Shown: piece by piece, positions 1 to 4,814 of the stretch
Layout: each line of letters starts with the position of its first letter
Numbering within the stretch: position 1 is the stretch's first letter
Assembly (NCBI GenBank): GCA_900767015.1
Contig: CAAFXQ010000073.1
Coordinates: 1-5,894, forward strand
Origin: Clostridia bacterium
Lineage (GTDB): Bacteria; Bacillota; Clostridia; Oscillospirales; Acutalibacteraceae
Direction of reading: 5' to 3'
DNA: 5,894 nt
Notes under the pieces: model-generated
Told to the model about the DNA's origin: nothing
What the model saw: only the letters and a program-made list of their open reading frames with translations
The model's database searches: none
Translations under genes and position numbers: made by a program

Positions 1-66
1 AAGAATTACCTGCGCAGAGCGGTACCTGACTGTTTCACAGAAAGAGGCGATTCAACTGACAGTTAA
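1..66 (+). CDS. Possible C-terminal tail of an upstream gene (frame uncertain)
   Basis: The left edge is open in two plus-strand frames. Frame 1 reads through to tandem TAA TAA stops at 64-69 and ends in the residues GDSTDS. Frame 2 stays open until TAA at 92-94 and ends in KKPVKKPF. Frame 3 closes at a TGA after about 27 bases. Either open frame could be the end of a gene starting outside the window, or neither may be coding. No domain can be recognised from about 20-30 residues. The tandem stop slightly favours frame 1, the one given here. No clear GC-rich terminator follows. Confidence 0.25.
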   Translation, partial: KNYLRRAVPDCFTERGDSTDS

Positions 67-110
67 TAAAAAACCTGTTAAAAAACCATTTTAATAATAT
101 TAAAAAAATA

Positions 111-139
111 TTTACAAATCAAGGTTCTTGTGCTATGCT
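111..139 (+). promoter_or_regulatory. Sigma-A promoter of the lectin-hydrolase gene
   Basis: TTTACA at 111-116 matches the -35 consensus at five of six bases. A 17-base spacer leads to TATGCT at 134-139, which is preceded by TGTGC and so is a TG-extended -10 box. Transcription should begin near 146, giving a leader of about 25 bases. The region from 64 to 110 is nearly all A and T and could act as an UP element. A small AT-only inverted repeat (AATATT, 96-101 and 107-112) overlaps the start of the -35 box. Confidence 0.7.
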
Positions 140-154
140 TTTATAAAAAGATAT

Positions 155-159
155 GGAGG
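155..159 (+). promoter_or_regulatory. Shine-Dalgarno GGAGG that sets the start at 171
   Basis: GGAGG lies 11 bases before ATG at 171. An in-frame ATG at 153 overlaps this site and has no ribosome site of its own, so 171 is the better start. Starting at 171 also places a clean signal peptide at the N-terminus. Confidence 0.75.
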
Positions 160-170
160 TATCATTCTTT

Positions 171-2171
171 ATGAAAGAATCAAGAAAAGTCATTTCACTT
201 TTACTGTGTATGACTCTTATGTTCTCATTTTTATTACCGGCTTTCAGTGTGTCGGCAATGGATGAGGACACGGCCGCTTTTGGCGGACACACTTATCAGC
301 GTTTTGATGAATCCATGTCATGGAAGGACGCAAAAGCCTACTGCGAAAGCCTTGGCGGCTATCTTGTCACCATTACGTCGCAAGCCGAGCAGGAGGTTGT
401 CAAAGAGCTGATTGCAAAGGGCACCAAAGCGCAGTATTGGCTCGGCGGAACCGATGAAGACTCGCTGAACGACTGGCAGTGGGTGACCGGTGAAGCGTTC
501 ACATACTGGGCAGACACCGTTACGTTCGAAACCAATGATAACGGCGAATACTATCTTCAGATGCAGCGTCACAACTGGGGCAATGAAGACTACCTCGGCT
601 ATTGGAATAACGCCAACAATGAAAATCACATTGACGGCGAAGAAAGCTTTTACGGCCCCGAGCAGATCGGTTTTGTCTGTGAATTCGGCGACAGTGAAAT
701 GCCGGCTGAAGATAACTCGAAAATGCCGATTGTTTACATCATCGGCAGAACCGCTATCGTCAAGGCAGACGGCTCTCCGACGATTGAGGAAAACACAAAC
801 TTCATCACCGACGTTGTGGAGGAAGCAGTCCCTCTTCTTAAGGACGCCATTTTAAAGGGTGATTGGGATCCGTACTGCGATGCGATTTACAATCAGGTTG
901 CCTCCCGTTATGAAGCTTATCGGCTCAACGATGAGGGCGAGGTCGACAACGGTACGCACAACCTCTGGACATGGGACGAAAAGACCCTCCCGGGCAGGCA
1001 GGGCGATATCTTCACCTATCGGTTTGAATACGACGCAAGAAAAGACCCCTGCGTCATTGCCGATGATCTGAACGAATACATAGAAGCGATCAAGGCGAAA
1101 ACCGGCTATGACAAGGTGAATCTGATCTCCCGCTGTCTCGGCTGTAACATTGCGGCGGCGTATCTTACCGAATACGGTTATGACAGCATTGAAACGAACA
1201 TCATGTTTGCTTCGGCCGCCAAGGGTTATGATTTTGTCGGCCAGCTTTTTGCCGGTAAGATTACGTTCCACGCAGATTCGATCAACTATTATCTTGACGA
1301 AAGCGACAGCTTTGAACTCGACGACAGCGAGGTTGCAACCGAGCTTGCCAAAGCAACCGTCGCTTATGCACAGAACAAGGGTCTTCTTGATGTCGGAACA
1401 GCGGCGGCAGACCTGATTTACAACAAGGTTTCGGGAAAAATTTTCCAAAGACTGATGGTTGCCACCTACGGCACATCACCCGGATACTGGGCGATGGTCA
1501 ACGATGAAAACTACGAAGATGCGAAACGTGCCGTCTTCGGCGACGAAATCGACACAACCTATAAGGTGCTTACTGAAAAGATTGACAACTATCATTACAA
1601 TGTTCAGAACAAGCTTGACAATACCCTCAAGACCATGGCGGCAGACGGTGTTAAAATAAACATCATCTGCAAATACGGCTTCCAGACGCCGCCGTTCATT
1701 GAGGGAAGCCGCAAGCTCAGCGACAACCGGATTGAAGTTTCTGCTCAGTCCTTCGGCGCCACAACAGCGGACACCAACAAAGAGCTTTCCTGGTGCTATC
1801 TGAATAAGGCTAAGAAGAACGGTACGGATAAATATATTTCACCTGACAAGAAGATTGATTCGTCAACGGCTCTTTTCCCGGATTACACCTGGTACATCAA
1901 AAATATCAAGCACAACCCGTTCTATGACTGCTTCAATCCGCTGATGCTCGAGATGTGCTATCATGACGGACAGATGACAATCGACAGCGATGAAAACTGG
2001 CCGCAGTACCTCTATTATGACGATTCAAACGGCACCTGCACACCGCTTACAAGCGAGAACATGAACACGGAGCACTATACCGACAACATATTTTCTGCCT
2101 ATTTCAGACTGCTTAAAGCGTTCTTTGCGTTGATAAAAGAAAAACTTCAGCAGATAACCGTTATGAAATAG
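171..2171 (+). CDS. Secreted C-type lectin / alpha/beta-hydrolase-like protein with Cys nucleophile elbow
   Basis: The protein has 666 residues. Residues 1-29 form a signal peptide: a short Lys/Arg-bearing start, a Leu/Phe-rich core and a likely cleavage after SVSA, so it should be exported. Residues 37-173 read as a C-type lectin fold, with W51, the paired cysteines C58 and C170, the YWLGG strand (89-93) and a closing GFVCEF. A WNN stands near the usual calcium site. Residues 185-600 look like an alpha/beta hydrolase: VYIIGR begins the fold, and VNLIS-R-C322-L-G at 317-324 occupies the nucleophile elbow with Cys where lipases have Ser. D518 (after the KINIICKYG strand) and H598 (in YHDG) are my guesses for the rest of the triad. 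Residues 640-666 form an aromatic amphipathic tail. The gene has its own promoter and terminator. Substrate is unknown; an acyl ester or thioester hydrolase/transferase acting at a glycan surface is inferred. Lectin call is strong, hydrolase fold good, activity open. Confidence 0.8.
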   Translation: MKESRKVISLLLCMTLMFSFLLPAFSVSAMDEDTAAFGGHTYQRFDESMSWKDAKAYCESLGGYLVTITSQAEQEVVKELIAKGTKAQYWLGGTDEDSLNDWQWVTGEAFTYWADTVTFETNDNGEYYLQMQRHNWGNEDYLGYWNNANNENHIDGEESFYGPEQIGFVCEFGDSEMPAEDNSKMPIVYIIGRTAIVKADGSPTIEENTNFITDVVEEAVPLLKDAILKGDWDPYCDAIYNQVASRYEAYRLNDEGEVDNGTHNLWTWDEKTLPGRQGDIFTYRFEYDARKDPCVIADDLNEYIEAIKAKTGYDKVNLISRCLGCNIAAAYLTEYGYDSIETNIMFASAAKGYDFVGQLFAGKITFHADSINYYLDESDSFELDDSEVATELAKATVAYAQNKGLLDVGTAAADLIYNKVSGKIFQRLMVATYGTSPGYWAMVNDENYEDAKRAVFGDEIDTTYKVLTEKIDNYHYNVQNKLDNTLKTMAADGVKINIICKYGFQTPPFIEGSRKLSDNRIEVSAQSFGATTADTNKELSWCYLNKAKKNGTDKYISPDKKIDSSTALFPDYTWYIKNIKHNPFYDCFNPLMLEMCYHDGQMTIDSDENWPQYLYYDDSNGTCTPLTSENMNTEHYTDNIFSAYFRLLKAFFALIKEKLQQITVMK

Positions 2172-2196
2172 GCGAAACGAACAATTATAATAACGC

Positions 2197-2228
2197 AAGC
2201 CGCCGGGTGGATTTCCCGACGGCTTTTT
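2197..2228 (+). terminator. Intrinsic terminator of the lectin-hydrolase gene
   Basis: Arms at 2197-2207 (AAGCCGCCGGG) and 2215-2225 pair over 11 positions with one C-A mismatch and a 7-base loop, and a run of five T follows at 2224-2228. It lies 25 bases after the TAG stop of the plus-strand gene. Read on the minus strand the mismatch becomes a G-U wobble, but no good T run follows there. Confidence 0.8.
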
Positions 2229-2232
2229 ATAC

Positions 2233-2266
2233 AAAAAAGCTACAAGGCGAGTCCTTGCAGCTTTTT
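2233..2266 (-). terminator. Intrinsic terminator of the minus-strand operon
   Basis: Arms at 2234-2247 and 2253-2266 pair around a 5-base loop, with a run of A at 2233-2238 and of T at 2262-2266, so the element can in principle end transcription in both directions. On the plus strand there is one A-C mismatch (2242/2258). On the minus strand this becomes a G-U wobble and the hairpin is fully paired, followed by six U. It is therefore best assigned to the DUF3592-like gene ending at 2339, with a back-up role for the plus-strand gene. Confidence 0.75.
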
Positions 2267-2338
2267 GCTTTAATTTACATAATTTGTCAGACCAGACGCT
2301 GAAATGACCCTCAGAAAGCCTTGCCCGGGATGCTCCGA

Positions 2339-2770
2339 TCACATGGAAAAGATAAGACCAATGATAAAAATCAAGCTTAAAATAATTCCTGCAATCAGAA
2401 GAAGCCATCCGGATATTGCATAGTTAAGGTGTGTCAACTCGCAACAGGCATATTTCGGGTTGCTTTTCAGATATACAACGTGTATAGTGCGTTGCAGGTC
2501 TTTCGAAGTAGGCTTAGATTCGAGGCGAAATCCTAATTTGTACTTTTGGCCGTCAACCGTATAAGTGTACTGTAACGTTGTTATGTCCGGTATTACTCTG
2601 CGTCTGACTAAAACATTCTTTTGGTGTTCGAAGTTGTCTAAATAGGCATTGGTTTTTGCTGTGAGCTTTTTGTTATTCAACTTTTTATCAATAACAAGAT
2701 TACGAATGCCGAACAACAGAAACGGAGAACACAGAATCAGACAAATCAGGAGCCAAAACGAATCCTTCAT
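2339..2770 (-). CDS. DUF3592-like small membrane protein
   Basis: This is a 143-residue protein with two hydrophobic helices, at about residues 4-26 and 118-142, flanking a soluble middle of about 90 residues. The middle has TYTVDGQKYKLGF (69-81) followed by HVVYLKSNPKYA (97-108). That matches the DUF3592 pattern of a 'tyt-v-G-y' strand pair and a 'v-Y-P-NP' turn, though I call it from memory of the family only. Two adjacent cysteines follow (109-110). The function of the family is not known. The ATG lies 3 bases after the rubrerythrin stop, and I see no good ribosome site before it (at most a weak AAGAG), so translation is probably coupled to rubrerythrin. Its GC content is low, about 38% by hand count over 2341-2700, against about 52% over 2881-3060 in rubrerythrin, which hints at a later addition to the operon. 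Confidence 0.75.
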   Translation of the reverse strand: MKDSFWLLICLILCSPFLLFGIRNLVIDKKLNNKKLTAKTNAYLDNFEHQKNVLVRRRVIPDITTLQYTYTVDGQKYKLGFRLESKPTSKDLQRTIHVVYLKSNPKYACCELTHLNYAISGWLLLIAGIILSLIFIIGLIFSM

Positions 2771-2773
2771 TTT

Positions 2774-3313
2774 TTAATCAAAATATCTCTTAAGAAGTCC
2801 TTCAAAAGCCTTGCCGTGTCTGGCTTCGTCTCTTGCCATTTCGTGAACCGTGTCATGGATAGCGTCAAGACCGAGCTCCTTAGCTTTCTTCGCAAGCTCG
2901 AACTTGCCCATGGTTGCGCCGTTTTCAGCGGCAACTCTCATCTCAAGATTCTTCTTGGTGCTGTCGGTGATAACTTCGCCGAGAAGCTCTGCAAACTTAG
3001 CGGCGTGCTCTGCCTCTTCGTAAGCAGCCTTTTCCCAGTAAAGGCCGATTTCGGGATAGCCCTCTCTGTGGGCAACTCTTGCCATCGCAAGATACATGCC
3101 GACTTCACTGCATTCGCCGTTGAAGTTGTCACGAAGACCCATAACGATTTCTTCGGGAACGTTTTCAGCCTTGCCGACGCCGACAACGTGCTCGGCAGCC
3201 CAGGTCATAGCTGCTGTATCTTCTCTGACAGCCATCTTGGCCTTGCAGATCGGGCATACGTCGATGGGCTCGTCTGATTCGTAACCGCATACGGGGCAAT
3301 AATACTTTTTCAT
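2774..3313 (-). CDS. rbr: Reverse rubrerythrin (N-terminal rubredoxin, diiron peroxidase)
   Basis: The 179-residue protein carries a rubredoxin-type iron site first: C6-P-V-C9 and C20-P-I-C23. A four-helix ferritin-like diiron domain follows at about 55-178. Likely iron ligands are E67 (NGEC), E100 and H103 (EEAEH), E130 (AAENG), and E163 and H166 (RDEARH). The extra Glu that classical rubrerythrin carries three residues after the third-helix ligand is Ala133 here; from memory this is usual in the reversed type. Such proteins reduce hydrogen peroxide in the cytoplasm of anaerobes with electrons from NADH passed through the rubredoxin centre; some also act on oxygen. The start is ATG at 3313 with GGAGGA seven bases before it; a TTG at 3328 overlaps that site and is rejected. 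It lies 63 bases downstream of the PerR-type regulator with no convincing promoter between, and so is probably read from the regulator's promoter and under its control. Confidence 0.95.
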   Translation of the reverse strand: MKKYYCPVCGYESDEPIDVCPICKAKMAVREDTAAMTWAAEHVVGVGKAENVPEEIVMGLRDNFNGECSEVGMYLAMARVAHREGYPEIGLYWEKAAYEEAEHAAKFAELLGEVITDSTKKNLEMRVAAENGATMGKFELAKKAKELGLDAIHDTVHEMARDEARHGKAFEGLLKRYFD

Positions 3314-3320
3314 AATCAAT

Positions 3321-3326
3321 TCCTCC
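3321..3326 (-). promoter_or_regulatory. Shine-Dalgarno GGAGGA of rubrerythrin
   Basis: On the minus strand GGAGGA sits seven bases before the ATG at 3313-3311. The upstream in-frame TTG at 3328 would overlap it, so the ribosome site fixes the start of rubrerythrin at MKKYYC. The strength of the site fits an abundant protein. Confidence 0.8.
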
Positions 3327-3350
3327 AAAAATTAAATTGTAAATTTATCC

Positions 3351-3366
3351 AAGCCGTTTCCGGCTT
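3351..3366 (-). other. GNRA-capped hairpin between perR-type gene and rubrerythrin
   Basis: AAGCCG (3351-3356) and CGGCTT (3361-3366) form a 6-bp inverted repeat with a 4-base loop. In the minus-strand transcript the loop is GAAA, a stable GNRA tetraloop. A T run follows only on the plus strand, where no gene needs ending. On the minus strand the downstream bases are UUGGAUAAAUUU, a poor U tract. It may be a leaky attenuator, a processing or stability site within the operon, or a weak stop for antisense transcripts. Confidence 0.5.
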
Positions 3367-3376
3367 TTTCACTTTG

Positions 3377-3766
3377 TTACGGTTCGCTTTCTTTCCGGCA
3401 CTTTTCACAGTAGCCGTAATACATCAGCGAATGACCGGTGATTTTCCCGCCGAATTCTTTCGGCAGGGTGTCAATCTGCTCATCGTGCTCAATTTCGAGA
3501 TCAACAACGCATGAGCATTTAAGGCAGGTCATGTGATAATGCGCTTTCGTCTTCCCGTCAAAGCGGTCGGCTTCGGGGCAGGGGATTCGCACAACAATGT
3601 CGTTTTCTTCAAGCTGTTTTAAATTTCTGTAAACGGTTGCGAGGCTAAGCGAGGGATACTGATCCTTCAACTTGAAATAGATCTGCTCAGCGGTCGGGTG
3701 ATCGCAGCGCGAACAAAGCTCATTGAGAATCGCTTGGCGCTGCTTGCTGGTTTTGAGCGCAGGCAT
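3377..3766 (-). CDS. perR: PerR-type Fur-family peroxide-sensing repressor
   Basis: The protein has 129 residues, somewhat shorter at the N-terminus than Bacillus subtilis PerR. Residues 1-70 form the winged helix, with the recognition region SLATVYRNLKQL (41-52). The metal residues match PerR by position: H23 (in DHPTAEQIY), D70 (RFDG), H76 and H78 (HYH) and D89 (VVDLE) for the regulatory iron or manganese, and C81, C84, C120 and C123 for the structural zinc. Asp rather than Glu at position 70 is typical of PerR as against Fur. In PerR, peroxide oxidises the iron-binding histidines and the repressor lets go of DNA. The start ATG at 3766 has GGAG eight bases upstream. A consensus promoter with a palindromic operator lies in front of it, so it should repress itself. 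Rubrerythrin just downstream is the expected target. A Fur or Zur role is the alternative, see the operator. Confidence 0.85.
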   Translation of the reverse strand: MPALKTSKQRQAILNELCSRCDHPTAEQIYFKLKDQYPSLSLATVYRNLKQLEENDIVVRIPCPEADRFDGKTKAHYHMTCLKCSCVVDLEIEHDEQIDTLPKEFGGKITGHSLMYYGYCEKCRKESEP

Positions 3767-3794
3767 AATGGGTACTCCGTTCGTGTCTTATTAA

Positions 3795-3811
3795 GTGATA
3801 ATGATTATCAC
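3795..3811 (-). promoter_or_regulatory. Fur/PerR-type 7-1-7 operator
   Basis: GTGATAAT-G-ATTATCAC is a perfect inverted repeat of eight bases on each side of one central base. Its core, TGATAAT-n-ATTATCA, equals the Bacillus Fur-box consensus and differs from the PerR-box consensus (TTATAAT-n-ATTATAA) by one base in each arm. It lies seven bases downstream of the -10 box, covering the expected transcription start, where a bound repressor would block initiation. A further partial copy (GTGATA) directly precedes it on the minus strand. Confidence 0.9.
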
Positions 3812-3818
3812 TATCACT

Positions 3819-3846
3819 ATTATACTTGCTTTTTTTCAAATGTCAA
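3819..3846 (-). promoter_or_regulatory. Consensus sigma-A promoter of the perR-rubrerythrin operon
   Basis: On the minus strand TTGACA (3846-3841) and TATAAT (3824-3819) are both perfect hexamers separated by 16 bases. Transcription should begin about seven bases beyond the -10 box, at or within the palindromic operator. Such a strong promoter under an overlapping operator fits tight repression with high output once released. Confidence 0.9.
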
Positions 3847-3886
3847 GCACTTTTGAAAAACTTTTTTTGCCGCAAGGGTTAACGTG

Positions 3887-4582
3887 TTACAGTAATCGAA
3901 GCAGATCTCTGATATCAGTGATTTCGTAAGCCGGGTCACCGCAGATGGTATTCACTGTTCCTTTGGGATTGTACCAGACGCAGTCGATTCCCGCATCAAG
4001 CGCACCTTTGATGTCCGAGCCTAAGGAATCTCCGATCAGAAGCAGCTTTGATCTGTCCTTTTCTTCGATATTATCGAACACAAAGTCAAAATAAGCCTTA
4101 AATGGCTTTTGAGTGCCGATTCTTTCGGAAACAAAAGAGTCAATAATGTACCGGTCTAGTCCGCTTCGGCTTAAACGGCGTTTTTGCGTGTGCTCGACGC
4201 CGTTTGTGACGATGTATATCCTGTAACCTTTTTCAAAAAGCGTTTTAACCGTTTCTTCGGCTCCGTCGACGAGCACGCCGCCTTCCCCCAAATGTGCAAG
4301 ATAGCGGTCGTTGATTTCCCGTGAGCTTACGGGGCAGGGGAAGCCGATTTCTTCAAAAAGGCGTTTAAAGCGTATGTTTTTCAGTTCTTCTTTTGTGACT
4401 TCGCCTTTTTCAAACTGCCGCCAGAGCCCGGCGTTGATTCCGGAATACAGGCGCAGGATTTCTTCTTCGGTCGGAGCGCCGATTTCTTCGAGCGTCTTTT
4501 TTAAAGCGTTTTTTTCGTCAACATCAAAATTCAAAAGCGTATTGTCAACGTCAAAAAGAAGTGTCGTGTATTTACTTGCCAT
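3887..4582 (-). CDS. yjjG: YjjG/YfnB-family HAD pyrimidine 5'-nucleotidase
   Basis: The 231-residue protein is a haloacid-dehalogenase-superfamily hydrolase of usual length for YjjG/YfnB. Motif I is D11-V-D13-N-T (nucleophile and acid/base), motif II is T126-N127-G in YIVTNG, motif III is K159 in GTQKP, and motif IV is G-D185-S-L-G-S-D190 binding magnesium. The cap helices carry GLWRQFEKGEVTKEEL, a pattern shared with YjjG and YfnB. E. coli YjjG dephosphorylates non-canonical pyrimidine nucleotides and dUMP/dTMP, a house-cleaning role in the cytoplasm; the substrate here is inferred. The reading frame extends upstream to 4669, but a promoter lies inside that extension and its -10 box covers the alternative ATG at 4627, so I choose 4582, where MASKYTTLLFDVDNT fits the family start. 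The ribosome site is poor: AAAGAG abuts the ATG and AAAGGA is 19 bases away. No clear terminator separates it from the peroxide operon. Confidence 0.85.
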   Translation of the reverse strand: MASKYTTLLFDVDNTLLNFDVDEKNALKKTLEEIGAPTEEEILRLYSGINAGLWRQFEKGEVTKEELKNIRFKRLFEEIGFPCPVSSREINDRYLAHLGEGGVLVDGAEETVKTLFEKGYRIYIVTNGVEHTQKRRLSRSGLDRYIIDSFVSERIGTQKPFKAYFDFVFDNIEEKDRSKLLLIGDSLGSDIKGALDAGIDCVWYNPKGTVNTICGDPAYEITDIRDLLRLL

Positions 4583-4625
4583 CTCTTTACGGATAAACCG
4601 TTCCTTTCTTTTTTGATACCTGTTC

Positions 4626-4654
4626 ATTTTATATGCAGACGCCGGCTTTGTCAA
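4626..4654 (-). promoter_or_regulatory. Sigma-A promoter of the HAD nucleotidase gene
   Basis: On the minus strand TTGACA (4654-4649) is followed after 17 bases by TAAAAT (4631-4626), a five-of-six -10 match. Transcription should begin near 4619, giving a leader of about 37 bases before the ATG at 4582. The overlapping choice TATAAA at 4633-4628 has a 15-base spacer and is less likely. Confidence 0.65.
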
Positions 4655-4722
4655 GAAACCGGAACGCATAAAAAACGATAGCGCCGAATGGGCTATTTTG
4701 TCAAAAAAATTGTGAATACCTA

Positions 4723-4751
4723 TTTATTTTTACAACTTTGTGTGCTATCAT
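4723..4751 (+). promoter_or_regulatory. TG-extended -10 promoter of the DUF4364 operon
   Basis: TGTGC followed by TATCAT (4746-4751) is an extended -10 box of the same kind as the one before the lectin gene. The base run 17 upstream, TTTATT (4723-4728), is only a weak -35 match. TTTACA at 4729-4734 is a better hexamer but sits only 11 bases from this -10; it could instead serve TAAATA at 4751-4756 with a 16-base spacer. A consensus TATAAT at 4765-4770 lacks a matching -35. The promoter is divergent from that of the HAD gene. Confidence 0.5.
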
Positions 4752-4814
4752 AAATATGTATGACTATAATCTGTTTATAGATAATTTTTTCCTGTTTCGG
4801 AAAGGGTATAAAAT

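Noticed and set aside
153..170. ATG at 153 as the start of the lectin-hydrolase
   Set aside because: It overlaps GGAGG at 155-159, has no ribosome site of its own and would add six residues before a normal signal peptide.
852..1448. Minus-strand open frame of 198 codons inside the lectin-hydrolase gene
   Set aside because: It lies opposite a continuous coding frame with clear domains and has no domain of its own that I can see.
2025..2408. Minus-strand open frame across the terminators
   Set aside because: It spans both hairpin terminators and parts of two genes in other frames, and its residues show no recognisable pattern.
2816..3277. Plus-strand open frame of 153 codons opposite rubrerythrin
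   Set aside because: It is the mirror of a well-identified coding gene, has no ribosome site or recognisable domain, and rubrerythrin explains the region fully.
3314..3328. TTG at 3328 as the rubrerythrin start
   Set aside because: It overlaps the GGAGGA ribosome site, and the rubredoxin domain begins directly after ATG 3313.
3795..3824. Repeated GTGATA/ATTATC units as a short repeat array
   Set aside because: They are explained by one palindromic operator with a partial extra half-site beside a -10 box; there are no regular spacers.
4583..4669. N-terminal extension of the HAD protein to 4669
   Set aside because: The extension contains the likely promoter (4626-4654) and a basic stretch not found in YjjG/YfnB proteins, which begin close to the DVDNT motif.
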